Assembly: GCF_003350325.1 (NCBI RefSeq)
Contig: NZ_QLYZ01000022.1
Location: 1-64,000, forward strand
Direction: 5' to 3'
Length of the DNA: 64,000 bases
Source: Vibrio rhodolitus
GTDB taxonomy: Bacteria; Pseudomonadota; Gammaproteobacteria; Enterobacterales; Vibrionaceae
Shown: positions 8,732 to 19,253 of the stretch, piece after piece
Position numbering within the stretch: position 1 is the first letter of the stretch
Layout of the letters: each line of letters opens with the position of its first letter
Program-made: the position numbers and the translations under genes
The notes under the pieces: model-generated
Databases searched by the model: none
What the model saw: the letters and a program-made list of their open reading frames with translations, nothing else
Told to the model about the DNA's origin: nothing

Positions 8732-10663
8732 ATGATCACAAAAACTTTTTCACAAGACGGCGCGCTCGGCAAAGCAATTCCTGGCTTTCAGCCGCGTCAG
8801 GCACAGCTGGATATGGCAGAAGCTGTACGCAAAGCAATTAAAGATCAGAGCCAATTAGTGATTGAGGCAGGAACCGGTACCGGCAAAACTTTTGCTTACC
8901 TAGTTCCTGCGTTGTTGAGTGGCAAAAAGACCATCATCAGTACCGGTTCGAAAAACCTCCAAGAGCAATTGTTTCATCGCGACCTTCCACTAATGACCTC
9001 TGCGCTGGGCTTCTATGGTCAAGTGGCGCTTTTGAAAGGGCGAGCAAACTATCTTTGCATTGAGCGCCTTGGTCGGCAGATGATTGAAAGTCACGGCACG
9101 CACACCGATCCCACTTTGTTGACACAATTGGTCAAAGTGCGTTCATGGGCATCGGAGAGTAAAACCGGAGATTTGGGTGAATGTGATGCGATTGCTGAAG
9201 ATAGCCCAGTGATTCCGACAATCACTTCGACCAATGATAACTGCTTAGGTAAAGACTGCCCCAATTATACCGAATGTTTTGTCCTGAAAGCGCGCAAGAA
9301 AGCTTTAGATGCCGACGTGGTGGTGGTTAACCACCACCTGTTTATGGCCGATTTGGCGATCAAAGAGACCGGCTTTGGTGAGTTAATCCCTGAAGCGGAA
9401 GTGTTTATCTTTGATGAGGCGCACCAAATTCCTGATATTGCCAGCCAATATTTTGGTCAGTCAGTGTCGAGCCGTCAGATCCAAGAGCTGGCGAAAGACA
9501 TCGAGATTGGCTATCGCACCGAAGCGAAAGATATGCGCCAGCTACAAAAAGTGGCAGATAAACTGGTGCAGTCAGCAAGCGATTTGCGCATTTGTTTGGG
9601 AGAACCGGGCTTTCGCGGCAACTGGCGTGAAGCAATTAATTCTCCTTCGATTGCTCGCGAAGTCGAGCGAGTGCGTGAAGCGATAGATTTTGCGATAGAA
9701 GTGCTTAAGTTAGCATTGGGGCGTAGTCAACTGCTGGATGTGGCGTTTGAACGCGCCCATACCATCAAAGGGCGTATTGATCGCGTATGTGATGTCTCTA
9801 TCACCGGGTATTCATATTGGTTTGATACCACGCCGCGCCATTTCAGTTTACATATTACGCCGCTTAGCGTGGCCGATAAGTTCCATGAGCAGATTGAACT
9901 CAAGCAGGGTACGTGGATTTTCACGTCGGCAACCTTGGCGGTTAATGATGACTTTGGTCACTTTACTTCCCGTTTAGGGCTTAAACCTTCAGCGCAATTT
10001 TCGCTGCCAAGTCCATTTGATTATCAAACACAAGCTCGCTTGTGTGTACCGCGCTATTTGCCAGAGCCAAACAGTGCCGGCTTAGCGGATAAGTTAGTCA
10101 CTATGCTAGCGCCGGTGATTGAACAAAACCAAGGACGCTGTTTCTTCCTCTGCACGTCGCACAGCATGATGCGAGAGTTAGGCGAGCGCTTTCGTGAAGT
10201 ATTGAGCGTGCCGGTATTGATGCAAGGCGAAACGAGTAAACAGAAGACGCTTGCCGAGTTTATGGAACTGGGTAATGCGCTGCTGGTTGCCACCGGTGCA
10301 TTCTGGGAAGGGATTGATGTTAGAGGTGACACGCTGAGCTGTGTTATTATCGACAAATTACCATTTACCGCACCCGATGACCCGCTGTTAAAAGCGCGTA
10401 TTGAGGATTGCCGCTTAAAAGGTGGTGACCCGTTTGCACAAGTGCAATTGCCCGATGCGGTAATTACGCTCAAGCAAGGGGTGGGGCGATTAATTCGTGA
10501 TAAGAAAGACAAAGGCGCGCTGATCATCTGTGATAACCGATTAGTGACACGTGAATATGGCGGAGTATTTCTCGCCAGTTTGCCGGCTATACCTCGCACC
10601 CGAGATTTAGGGGTGATTGAGGACTTTCTACACCAAATTTCAGTAACAAATAATCAAGATTAG
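8732..10663 (+). CDS. yoaA: DinG-family ATP-dependent DNA helicase YoaA
   Basis: YoaA is an XPD/DinG-like superfamily 2 helicase linked in E. coli to replication-fork repair with HolC. Walker A is in EAGTGTGKTFAYLVPALL, Walker B is DEAH (VFIFDEAHQIPD), and the four iron-sulfur cysteines lie in NCLGKDCPNYTECF and the preceding GECDAI region. The C-terminal helicase motifs include GAFWEGIDVRGD and QGVGRLIRDKKDKG. Its 643 residues compare with 636 in E. coli, and the downstream neighbour tsaB (9-base gap) is also the E. coli arrangement. DinG itself is the alternative family name; context favours YoaA. Confidence 0.9.
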   Translation: MITKTFSQDGALGKAIPGFQPRQAQLDMAEAVRKAIKDQSQLVIEAGTGTGKTFAYLVPALLSGKKTIISTGSKNLQEQLFHRDLPLMTSALGFYGQVALLKGRANYLCIERLGRQMIESHGTHTDPTLLTQLVKVRSWASESKTGDLGECDAIAEDSPVIPTITSTNDNCLGKDCPNYTECFVLKARKKALDADVVVVNHHLFMADLAIKETGFGELIPEAEVFIFDEAHQIPDIASQYFGQSVSSRQIQELAKDIEIGYRTEAKDMRQLQKVADKLVQSASDLRICLGEPGFRGNWREAINSPSIAREVERVREAIDFAIEVLKLALGRSQLLDVAFERAHTIKGRIDRVCDVSITGYSYWFDTTPRHFSLHITPLSVADKFHEQIELKQGTWIFTSATLAVNDDFGHFTSRLGLKPSAQFSLPSPFDYQTQARLCVPRYLPEPNSAGLADKLVTMLAPVIEQNQGRCFFLCTSHSMMRELGERFREVLSVPVLMQGETSKQKTLAEFMELGNALLVATGAFWEGIDVRGDTLSCVIIDKLPFTAPDDPLLKARIEDCRLKGGDPFAQVQLPDAVITLKQGVGRLIRDKKDKGALIICDNRLVTREYGGVFLASLPAIPRTRDLGVIEDFLHQISVTNNQD

Positions 10664-10671
10664 AGAATTCA

Positions 10672-11373
10672 ATGAGCGCAAAGATTCTTGCCCTAGATAC
10701 ATCAACTGAGAACTGCTCAGTTGCACTGCTTGTCGGCGACCAAGTTTATGCACGTAGCCAAGTGGCTCCGCGTGACCACACTAAGTTGGTACTACCTATG
10801 GTCGACGAAGTGCTTAAAGAAGCAGGTTTAACGCTAGCTGAGCTTGATGCTTTAGCGTTTGGTCGTGGTCCAGGTAGCTTTACTGGTGTGCGCATTGGTA
10901 TTGGTATTGCGCAAGGTTTGGCATTTGGTGCCGATTTGCCAATGATTGGTGTCTCAACACTAGAAGCGATGGCGCAGGGCACGTTCCGCGTTAACGGCGC
11001 AACTCACGTAGCAGCGGCTATTGATGCACGTATGAATGAAGTCTACTGGGGACGCTACAGCCGCCAAGAGAATGGTCAGTGGTTAGCGGTTGATGCTGAA
11101 TGCGTGATCCCGCCAGCAACGCTGTGTGAACAAATCGCTGCTGATGAGCAGCAATGGACGACAGCGGGTACAGGTTGGGATGCATACCAAGATGAGTTGG
11201 CAGCATTGCCACTAACGCGCGCAGCGGGCGATGTGTTGTTCCCAGATGCACAAGATATCGTGCAAGTTGCCAAGCACATGTTTGCTAAAGGTGAGACAGT
11301 GCCAGTGGAAGAGTCGAGCCCAGTATACCTACGTGATAACGTGGCATGGAAAAAGCTTCCGGGTCGTGAATAA
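10672..11373 (+). CDS. tsaB: tRNA threonylcarbamoyladenosine biosynthesis protein TsaB
   Basis: TsaB is the scaffold partner of TsaD in making t6A at position 37 of ANN-decoding tRNAs, an essential step in most gammaproteobacteria. The 233-residue product shows the ASKHA-fold start ILALDTSTENCSVALL and the diagnostic segment FGRGPGSFTGVRIGIGIAQGLAFG. It is 9 bases after yoaA and probably co-transcribed. It lacks the metal-binding His motif of TsaD, as expected of this inactive paralogue. Confidence 0.95.
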   Translation: MSAKILALDTSTENCSVALLVGDQVYARSQVAPRDHTKLVLPMVDEVLKEAGLTLAELDALAFGRGPGSFTGVRIGIGIAQGLAFGADLPMIGVSTLEAMAQGTFRVNGATHVAAAIDARMNEVYWGRYSRQENGQWLAVDAECVIPPATLCEQIAADEQQWTTAGTGWDAYQDELAALPLTRAAGDVLFPDAQDIVQVAKHMFAKGETVPVEESSPVYLRDNVAWKKLPGRE

Positions 11374-11404
11374 TCGCATAACCTGCTGATGATAGGCGAA
11401 TAGT

Positions 11405-11707
11405 ATGGTGTCAATTAACGGATTGCCTCCTTCAATACCGGGCTCGGGGAAAACCAATCGAGTCGGTAAAAAGAATGAGGTTAAAAAAGCCCAACAGAAA
11501 GGAGATGTTTCCCAACCTTCCAAGGTGGCTAATGCCGTTGCCCATACTATTCGACATGTACAAGAATCTGACATTCATAAGGCGCAAATCCAGTACGATC
11601 TTCCCGAAGGTCGCAGCCGTAAAGCAATGGAAGAGTACATGCGGGTGATGAATCAGGCAAAGCGTGATGAACTGATTCAGATGCTGGGTGTCGATATCTA
11701 TATATAA
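11405..11707 (+). CDS. Hypothetical protein between tsaB and the Slp-type lipoprotein
   Basis: This 100-residue hydrophilic protein has a basic, low-complexity N-terminal half (PSIPGSGKTNRVGKKNEVKK) and a probably helical C-terminal half (EGRSRKAMEEYMRVMNQAKRDELIQMLGVDIYI). There is no signal peptide or membrane segment. The GSGKT string is not a proper Walker A (wrong context, no following beta strand or Walker B), so an ATPase label would be unsafe. It lies 31 bases after tsaB in the same direction. The E. coli yoaA-fadD interval lacks it, so it looks lineage-specific. Confidence 0.7.
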   Translation: MVSINGLPPSIPGSGKTNRVGKKNEVKKAQQKGDVSQPSKVANAVAHTIRHVQESDIHKAQIQYDLPEGRSRKAMEEYMRVMNQAKRDELIQMLGVDIYI

Positions 11708-11839
11708 ACTAATCGCTATAAGGTTCGGGTGACTTGCCTGAACAGTTTTCTACCCAGATTAGTATAAAGATTTGTAAGCGAGCTTCATGATTCGCTTCGC
11801 TATACTTTAGATAACTGACCAGATGAGTAGACCCAACCA

Positions 11840-12397
11840 ATGAAAAATCTGCGTTTTATTAAGACCGCCATTTGTGCGGTTGCTTTGTTAGCTCTTACCG
11901 CTTGTTCGTCACTGCCTGAGCAGCTTGCTTCTGATAATCCCAACGTTATTACCGAATATGCCACTTGGCAGCAAAATGCCTCCGTTAACAATCAAGTCCG
12001 TTTGGGTGGGGTGATAGCCAGTGTGGAAAACCAAGTCGATCGCACGCGCATCGAGGTGGTTAACTTACCGATTGATTCGGTAGGTAAGCCAGATATAGAC
12101 CAAGAACCGAAAGGACGTTTTGTCGCCTACTTACAAGGCTTTGAAGATCCAGTCGCGTTTGCTCCAGGTCGTTTGATCACCCTATTAGGCGAGGCAAATG
12201 GCAGTGAAGTCGCGCAGGTCGGCGAGTTTGATTACGACTTCCCAGTGATGAATGTGCAAGGTTACCGCTTATGGAAAATCGAAGAGCGCGTCATTGTTAA
12301 TGAGACGGGCAGTTATCTCTACCCATGTCGGGGTATCTACTGTCGTGATCTTAACTACAGCACCCGTCAAGGTCGCATCATTCAAGACGTCAAATAA
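11840..12397 (+). CDS. Slp-family outer-membrane lipoprotein (YeaY-like)
   Basis: The 185-residue precursor has a lipoprotein signal (AICAVALLALTACSS) with lipobox LTAC, the Cys at about residue 22. The residues after Cys are Ser-Ser, so Lol sorting to the outer membrane is expected. The mature domain (VRLGGVIASVENQVDRTRIEVVNLP, then GRFVAYLQGFEDP and LITLLGEANG) has the small beta-barrel pattern of Slp/YeaY starvation lipoproteins. E. coli yeaY sits in the same tsaB-to-fadD position. The stop TAA shares one base with the next ATG, indicating translational coupling to the hydrolase. Confidence 0.88.
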   Translation: MKNLRFIKTAICAVALLALTACSSLPEQLASDNPNVITEYATWQQNASVNNQVRLGGVIASVENQVDRTRIEVVNLPIDSVGKPDIDQEPKGRFVAYLQGFEDPVAFAPGRLITLLGEANGSEVAQVGEFDYDFPVMNVQGYRLWKIEERVIVNETGSYLYPCRGIYCRDLNYSTRQGRIIQDVK

Positions 12398-13242
12398 TGT
12401 TTCAAGAAACTCACTATCAGCTGTTGGATGTTCGTCTCGCGGCACGGGAAATTGGGCAAGCTAGCCAAGAGGATTTCACGGTCGTTTACTTACATGGTTG
12501 GTTAGATAATGCAGCCAGCTTTGAGACAGTTATGTTAGAGCTACACCAGCTAGCACCTGACATACATCAGTGCGCGATTGACTTACCTGGTCATGGACTG
12601 TCCGAGCATAAGTGTGATGGTAATTACTACCCATTTCATGACTATATTGATGACCTTTATCAGTTTTTGCTCAATCTTTCGCCAAACAAGTTGGTGTTAG
12701 TAGGACATTCGCTTGGTGCTTTGATTGCAAGTTGCTATAGTGCCGCCTTTCCTGAGCAAGTCTCTGCTTTGGTGCAGATTGAAGGCAACGGTCCGCTAGC
12801 TGAATCGAGTGAAAAAACCGTGCAAAGGTTGCGCGATGGCGTGATTAAACGCCGTCGGATTCGCAATAAGCCAGCACGAGAGTTTTCTTCGATCGATGAG
12901 ATCATTGAACGCAGAGCTGCGGTAAATCATGTGACAGCGGAGCAGATCGCGCCAATTGTCTGGCGTGGTAGCGAAGCAAGCGAAAAGGGGTGGCGCTTAA
13001 GGCATGATATTAAGCTGCAAAGTGACTCGCTTTATCGCATGTCGTTTGAGCATGCTGAGCAAATTCGCCAGCAAATAGCCTGTCCCAATCAGCTAATTTT
13101 AGGTGAGCAAGGCTATGCCCACTTAGCGCAAGATAGCGACAACTTAGCTAACGTTGCCTACTTTGCGGGCGGACATCATTGCCATTTGCAGCAACCAGCA
13201 TTAGCCGCACAACAGATTTTTGCTTTAGTTAACAAAATTTAA
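12397..13242 (+). CDS. Alpha/beta-fold hydrolase
   Basis: The 281-residue protein has a canonical alpha/beta hydrolase core: VVYLHGWLDNAASF forms the oxyanion-hole strand, VLVGHSLGALIAS holds the nucleophile Ser (GxSxG), and GGHHCHLQQP near the end carries the catalytic His. The likely substrate is an ester, possibly a thioester or lipid, given the fadD neighbour, but nothing in the sequence fixes this. It overlaps the lipoprotein gene by one base and so belongs to the same transcript. Confidence 0.85.
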   Translation: MFQETHYQLLDVRLAAREIGQASQEDFTVVYLHGWLDNAASFETVMLELHQLAPDIHQCAIDLPGHGLSEHKCDGNYYPFHDYIDDLYQFLLNLSPNKLVLVGHSLGALIASCYSAAFPEQVSALVQIEGNGPLAESSEKTVQRLRDGVIKRRRIRNKPAREFSSIDEIIERRAAVNHVTAEQIAPIVWRGSEASEKGWRLRHDIKLQSDSLYRMSFEHAEQIRQQIACPNQLILGEQGYAHLAQDSDNLANVAYFAGGHHCHLQQPALAAQQIFALVNKI

Positions 13243-13246
13243 ACAA

Positions 13247-13273
13247 GTGTTTGAGCTTTAGGTGCTCGAACAC
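13247..13273 (+). terminator. Hairpin after the hydrolase gene (weak terminator candidate)
   Basis: A 10-bp stem including one G-T pair (GTGTTTGAGC / GCTCGAACAC) encloses a 7-base loop 5 bases after the stop. No T-run follows, so it may be a processing or stabilising structure rather than a terminator. Confidence 0.4.
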
Positions 13274-13280
13274 TCAGCCT

Positions 13281-13421
13281 GTGTTGTAATACAGCATGAA
13301 TAACGTGCCATAAAAAGCGACGTAATGCGGTGTGTAATTACCTGATATGCACATCAACAAAGCGTGTGAATTTATCTAAAATGCGGCACCGTTACGGCTA
13401 CACAGTAACGTATTACAACAC
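13281..13421. repeat. 12-bp inverted repeat pair in the fadD promoter region
   Basis: GTGTTGTAATAC at 13281-13292 is matched by its exact reverse complement GTATTACAACAC at 13410-13421, separated by 117 bases. The right copy ends about 25 bases before the fadD GTG. The pair could be two sites for one regulator; the left copy also reads as CTGT-N8-ACAG. Confidence 0.55.
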
Positions 13422-13445
13422 CTGTCTAATTCGAGGAGTAGTATC

Positions 13446-15149
13446 GTGGATAAACCTTGGTTATCTCGTTATCCAAGCGAAGTGCCTGAGCACATCAACC
13501 CAGACCAATATCCATCATTGGTAGAAATGTTCGAGCAATCAGTACAAAAATACGCTGATCAGCCTGCATTTATGAACATGGGTTCGGTCATGACTTTCCG
13601 CAAGTTGGAAGAGCGCAGCCGAGCTTTTGCCGCGTACCTACAAAACGATCTTAAATTACAAAAAGGCGACCGTGTTGCGCTGATGATGCCAAACTTGCTG
13701 CAATATCCGGTTGCGCTGTTTGGTGTATTACGAGCGGGTCTTATTGCGGTAAACGTCAACCCACTTTACACACCACGTGAACTTGAGCACCAGTTGAATG
13801 ACTCTGGTGCCAAAGCAATTGTTATCGTGTCTAACTTTGCCAATACGCTTGAGCAAATCGTTGAGAATACGCCAGTTAAACACGTCATTCTGACTAGTCT
13901 TGGCCAAATGCTACCGCGTGCTAAAGGTACGATTGTTGATTTCGTGGTGAAATACGTTAAAGGTATGGTGCCTAAGTACGATCTACCGGGTGCAATTTCA
14001 ATGCGTAAAGCACTGCACAAAGGTCGTCGTCTGCAATACGTGAAACCATTTATGACTGGTGATGATATTGCATTTTTGCAGTACACCGGTGGTACCACAG
14101 GTGTTGCCAAAGGCGCGATTCTAACGCACCGCAACATGGTGGCGAACGTTCTTCAAGCAAAGGGCGCTTATGGTCCTGTATTGTCTGAAGGGCGTGAGCT
14201 TGTGGTCACGGCATTGCCGCTCTACCACGTATTTGCACTGACAGTGAACTGCTTACTGTTTATTGAAATGGGTGGTCGTAACCTACTTATTACTAACCCA
14301 CGTGATATTCCTGGCTTTATCAAAGAGCTACAAAAATACCCATTTACAGCTGTGACAGGGGTAAATACCTTGTTTAACGCGCTGGTAAACAATGAAGACT
14401 TCCATGAGCTAGATTTTAGCAAAATGAAGCTTTCAGTGGGTGGCGGTATGGCAGTACAGCGTGGTGTTGCTGAGCGCTGGAAGAAGATCACTGGCGTGCA
14501 TCTACTTGAAGGCTATGGCCTGACAGAGTGTGCACCGCTAGTAACCGGTAACCCATACGATTTGACTGACTATACTGGTGCGATTGGTTTACCTGTACCA
14601 TCAACCGAAGTACGCATTGTTGATGAAGAAGGTAACCCATTGCCAAATACTGAAGTGGGTGAACTGCAAGTACGTGGTCCACAAGTGATGCAAGGTTACT
14701 GGCAGCGCACCGAAGCGACCAAAGAAGTCTTGACCGAAGATGGTTGGCTATCGACGGGTGACATCGTTAAGTTTGACGATGAAGGTTTGCTGTATATTGT
14801 TGACCGTAAGAAAGACATGATTCTTGTGTCAGGCTTTAACGTATACCCGAATGAAATCGAAGACGTGGTTTCTCTACACGGCAAAGTGCTAGAAGTAGCA
14901 GCGATCGGTCAAGCGCACGAAGTCTCTGGTGAGATTGTTAAGCTATACGTAGTGAAGCGCGACCCAAGCCTAACCAAAGAAGAAGTGATCGCTCACTGTC
15001 GTCAACATTTGACTGGCTACAAGATCCCTAAATTGGTTGAGTTTAAAGATGATCTACCAAAAACTAACGTTGGTAAGATCCTGCGCCGCGTTCTACGTGA
15101 AGAGAACGATGCCATTTTAGCGCAGAAGGCAGAAGCGAAGGCTGAGTAA
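13446..15149 (+). CDS. fadD: Long-chain-fatty-acid CoA ligase
   Basis: FadD activates imported long-chain fatty acids to acyl-CoA (ATP to AMP + PPi) at the inner face of the cytoplasmic membrane. Visible motifs are the P-loop-like YTGGTTGVAKGA, the acyl-adenylate motif GYGLTECAP, and the FACS signature DGWLSTGDIVKFDDEGLLYIVDRKKDMILVSGFNVYPNEIE. The C-terminal catalytic Lys is in TNVGKILRR. The start is GTG, preceded by GAGGAG 7 bases upstream. The 567 residues compare with 561 in E. coli. It is followed by a terminator and rnd, the E. coli order. Confidence 0.96.
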   Translation: MDKPWLSRYPSEVPEHINPDQYPSLVEMFEQSVQKYADQPAFMNMGSVMTFRKLEERSRAFAAYLQNDLKLQKGDRVALMMPNLLQYPVALFGVLRAGLIAVNVNPLYTPRELEHQLNDSGAKAIVIVSNFANTLEQIVENTPVKHVILTSLGQMLPRAKGTIVDFVVKYVKGMVPKYDLPGAISMRKALHKGRRLQYVKPFMTGDDIAFLQYTGGTTGVAKGAILTHRNMVANVLQAKGAYGPVLSEGRELVVTALPLYHVFALTVNCLLFIEMGGRNLLITNPRDIPGFIKELQKYPFTAVTGVNTLFNALVNNEDFHELDFSKMKLSVGGGMAVQRGVAERWKKITGVHLLEGYGLTECAPLVTGNPYDLTDYTGAIGLPVPSTEVRIVDEEGNPLPNTEVGELQVRGPQVMQGYWQRTEATKEVLTEDGWLSTGDIVKFDDEGLLYIVDRKKDMILVSGFNVYPNEIEDVVSLHGKVLEVAAIGQAHEVSGEIVKLYVVKRDPSLTKEEVIAHCRQHLTGYKIPKLVEFKDDLPKTNVGKILRRVLREENDAILAQKAEAKAE

Positions 15150-15180
15150 GCCAAGCACCCCTGAATAAATAATGATAGAA

Positions 15181-15207
15181 TGCCGGCAGACCATGCCGGC
15201 ATTTTTA
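15181..15207 (+). terminator. Terminator between fadD and rnd
   Basis: ATGCCGGC and GCCGGCAT form an 8-bp stem around a short loop, followed by TTTTT. The rnd start lies only about 15 bases further on, so some readthrough may supply rnd. Confidence 0.8.
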
Positions 15208-15220
15208 ATGCGAGAATTAA

Positions 15221-16339
15221 GTGAACTATCAGATTATTACTCAAAGTGCAGAGCTAGAAGCTGTGTGCAAAAAAGCGCGAACTGTTGACGCGGTGATGCT
15301 CGATACCGAGTTCGTTCGTACCCGTACTTACTACCCACAACTTGGCTTAATCCAGTTGTTTGATGGTGAAACACTCTCTTTGATTGACCCACTCGAAATC
15401 GAAGACATGACCGCATTTGTTGAGCTACTGAAAGATACTTCAGTAATGAAGGTTTTGCATGCTTGTGGTGAAGACCTCGAGGTATTCTTCAATAGCTTTA
15501 AGTGTTTGCCTCAGCCAATGGTTGATACACAAATCATGGCGGCATTTCTTGGTAATGGTCTATCAACAGGCTTTGCGGCATTAGTTGAAGCTAACCTTGG
15601 CGTTGCTCTAGATAAGAGCGAATCACGTACGGACTGGATGGCGCGTCCTCTGTCTCAGAAGCAGCTTGATTACGCGGCGGCAGACGTTTATTACCTAAAA
15701 CCGCTTTATGAGAAGTTACTTGCTGAAGTTGAGCAAGCAGGCTGGTGGCAAGCGGCTAAACAAGAGTGTGAACTGATCGCGGCTAAACGTATTAAGACGG
15801 TTGACGCTGACAACGCTTACCTCGATATCAAAGGCGCGTGGCAGCTTAAACCGCGCGAACTGGCGATCCTGAAGCCTTTGGCAACATGGCGCTATAAAGA
15901 AGCCTTACGTCGTGACTTAGCGCTGAACTTTGTGTTCAAAGAAAACGACTTGTTGACCATTGCTCGCTTAGGGTTAACTAACCGCTACCAGATGGAACAA
16001 GAGGGTATGGATCCTCGCTCTGTGCAGCGACACAGTGCGCGTATTATCTCGCTAGTCAAAGCGGCGAAAACAACCCCAGCGGATCAATATCCTGAGAAGA
16101 TTGTTCGTTTGATGGATAAACCGGGCTATAAACAGCTATTTAAAGTGCTGAAAGATGAAGTGAAGAAAGCATCGGATAGCAGCGGTTTAGCCAGCGAATT
16201 TTTGGCATCGAAAAAGCAGCTTAACAGCGTGATTAGTTGGGTATGGAAACGCAATCGTGACGAGAACAAACTGCCAGATGTGATGCAAGGCTGGCGTCTA
16301 GAATTACTTGGTCAAAAACTCGATAAGCTTATCAAGTAA
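15221..16339 (+). CDS. rnd: Ribonuclease D
   Basis: RNase D is a 3'-5' exoribonuclease that trims tRNA precursors. The DEDDy exonuclease domain is evident: motif I DTEFVRTRTYYPQLGLIQL, the HACGEDLEVF segment for motif II, and LDYAAADVYYL for motif III with its Tyr. The C-terminal HRDC-type domain (LNFVFKENDLLTIARL and after) follows. The start is GTG at 15221. The 372 residues match the family (375 in E. coli). Confidence 0.95.
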   Translation: MNYQIITQSAELEAVCKKARTVDAVMLDTEFVRTRTYYPQLGLIQLFDGETLSLIDPLEIEDMTAFVELLKDTSVMKVLHACGEDLEVFFNSFKCLPQPMVDTQIMAAFLGNGLSTGFAALVEANLGVALDKSESRTDWMARPLSQKQLDYAAADVYYLKPLYEKLLAEVEQAGWWQAAKQECELIAAKRIKTVDADNAYLDIKGAWQLKPRELAILKPLATWRYKEALRRDLALNFVFKENDLLTIARLGLTNRYQMEQEGMDPRSVQRHSARIISLVKAAKTTPADQYPEKIVRLMDKPGYKQLFKVLKDEVKKASDSSGLASEFLASKKQLNSVISWVWKRNRDENKLPDVMQGWRLELLGQKLDKLIK

Positions 16340-16377
16340 ATCACACTACGAACTGTTTAATAAACTCTGCATAAGGA

Positions 16378-16410
16378 AAGGCTGGGCAAAACACCCAGCC
16401 TTTTATTTTT
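16378..16410 (+). terminator. Terminator of rnd
   Basis: A 9-bp stem (AAGGCTGGG / CCCAGCCTT) with an 8-base A-rich loop is followed by TTATTTTTT. It closes the fadD-rnd unit. Confidence 0.85.
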
Positions 16411-16551
16411 TATGCTGTTGATTCGCAATGACGAGTCAAAACAATGGTTGCGGCATGCAGGCAAAAGTCTCAGAATGTCGCACTTTTCAACCTGAGCTAG
16501 ATTTAACCAATCTGGCTTGGTATGAACCACTTTATATTGAGAAACTAATTT

Positions 16552-18087
<1,536 letters not shown>

Positions 18088-18112
18088 CTATTAGCGACAA
18101 ACCTTTATTGAG

Positions 18113-18140
18113 AAAGCCCTGTTTTATAACAGGGCTTTTT
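18113..18140. terminator. Bidirectional terminator between rhlE and the MDR gene
   Basis: An 11-bp perfect stem (AAAGCCCTGTT / AACAGGGCTTT) with a 4-base loop has T-rich tails on both strands, suiting the convergent genes on either side. Confidence 0.88.
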
Positions 18141-18145
18141 GTTTG

Positions 18146-19135
18146 TTAGTCATTGATGATGACAACTTTACCTGTCGCCTGACCGCTTGAAAGTCTGGCG
18201 TAGGCTTGGTTTACTTGCTCGAGAGTATAGTTGCTATCATCGAGGATTGGTGTCAGGTGTCCTGCTTCGGCAATCTTGGCTAGTTCAGTTAAAATATGCG
18301 CATGCTCTTCACGTCTTACGTTATGAATCATTTGAATCAACATAAAGACGATATGCAGCGATAAGCCTTTCATATGTACTAGCGATAAATCCATTTCTAA
18401 CAACGCAACGGTTGAGGCAATTTGACCGTTTAACTTGGCGGCGAGAAAGGAGTTACTCATATTGGCACCACCGACGGAGTCAAATATCACATCAAATCCT
18501 TCACCGCCTGTGTATTGATCAACATACTCCTCAACGGCACTACTACGATAATTAATCGCGGTGGCACCCAAATTTTCAACTAAAGCGACATGTTCATCTC
18601 GACCTATCGTGGTGTAGACATCAGCACCAAAATATCTGGCGAGTTGTACCGCGATATGACCCACACCGCCTGCTCCGCCATGGACAAGCACTTTTTGTCC
18701 TTGCGCTATTCCGGCACGATGTAACCCTTCAAAAGCGGTAATTCCGACCAAAGGTAAAGCAGCAGCTTGCGCCATGCTTAGATTTTTTGGCTTATGGGCA
18801 ATGAGGCGAGTATCCGCCGGCATGAAATCAGCAAGGGAGCCAGATAAGCTAGCTAGTCCGCCTGCACAGCCATAGACTTCATCTCCGACTTTAAAGTTAG
18901 TCACATCATCAGCAACAGCGGCTACTGTGCCAGCAACATCCATACCGAGAAGAGCAGGTAATTGGGGCGAGAAGGGCAGGTTTTCCCCCAATTGTTTGAT
19001 CATAGTATCGACCGTATTGACGCTACTTGCGGCGACTTGGATTAATACTTGTCCTGAAGAAACATCTGGCGTTTTTATCTCTGCTAACTCAAATTGAGCT
19101 TCATCACCGTATTGATTAAGCACCATTGCCTTCAT
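18146..19135 (-). CDS. Zinc-independent MDR-family oxidoreductase (quinone reductase-like)
   Basis: The product is 330 residues of the medium-chain dehydrogenase/reductase family. It has an N-terminal GroES-like domain (MKAMVLNQYGDEAQFELAEIKTP, then LLGMDVAGTVAAVADDV). A Rossmann NAD(P)H-binding domain follows with GQKVLVHGGAGGVGHIAVQLARYFGADVYTT. The structural and catalytic zinc cysteines of true alcohol dehydrogenases are not visible, favouring a NADPH:quinone oxidoreductase or enoyl reductase. The ATG at 19135 was preferred over 19144 because AAGGA is 8 bases upstream of it. Confidence 0.85.
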   Translation of the reverse strand: MKAMVLNQYGDEAQFELAEIKTPDVSSGQVLIQVAASSVNTVDTMIKQLGENLPFSPQLPALLGMDVAGTVAAVADDVTNFKVGDEVYGCAGGLASLSGSLADFMPADTRLIAHKPKNLSMAQAAALPLVGITAFEGLHRAGIAQGQKVLVHGGAGGVGHIAVQLARYFGADVYTTIGRDEHVALVENLGATAINYRSSAVEEYVDQYTGGEGFDVIFDSVGGANMSNSFLAAKLNGQIASTVALLEMDLSLVHMKGLSLHIVFMLIQMIHNVRREEHAHILTELAKIAEAGHLTPILDDSNYTLEQVNQAYARLSSGQATGKVVIIND

Positions 19136-19206
19136 TATGACCATCCTTATATTTGTGAGCTACTCACTAACTGTAGTCGATCAAATGGTTTGCTAAATCA
19201 ACATGC

Positions 19207-19236
19207 ACAAAAAAGGCTTCCCGAGGGAAGCCTTTT
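19207..19236 (-). terminator. Terminator of the SulP transporter gene
   Basis: A perfect stem (AAAGGCTTCCC / GGGAAGCCTTT sharing a 3-base loop) is followed on the minus strand by T6. It lies directly after the SulP stop and before the MDR gene. Confidence 0.88.
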
Positions 19237-19253
19237 AAATTTGAGCGAAGCCG

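Noticed and set aside
10054..10599. A 181-codon antisense frame in yoaA
   Set aside because: It lies wholly inside a conserved helicase gene and has no ribosome site or family match.
11440..11470. Walker A motif in the 100-residue protein
   Set aside because: GSGKT occurs in a low-complexity basic segment with no Walker B or P-loop fold context.
13278..13296. LexA box before fadD (CTGTGTTGTAATACAG)
   Set aside because: It matches CTGT-N8-ACAG but the core is not AT-alternating, and fadD is not an expected SOS gene.
13281..13421. Integron attC site or MITE upstream of fadD
   Set aside because: No R/L core (GTTRRRY / RYYYAAC) arrangement, no flanking target duplication, and the inverted arms are too short.
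13330..13524. A 64-codon frame upstream of and into fadD
   Set aside because: No ribosome site, and it runs out of frame into fadD; the region is better explained as promoter DNA.
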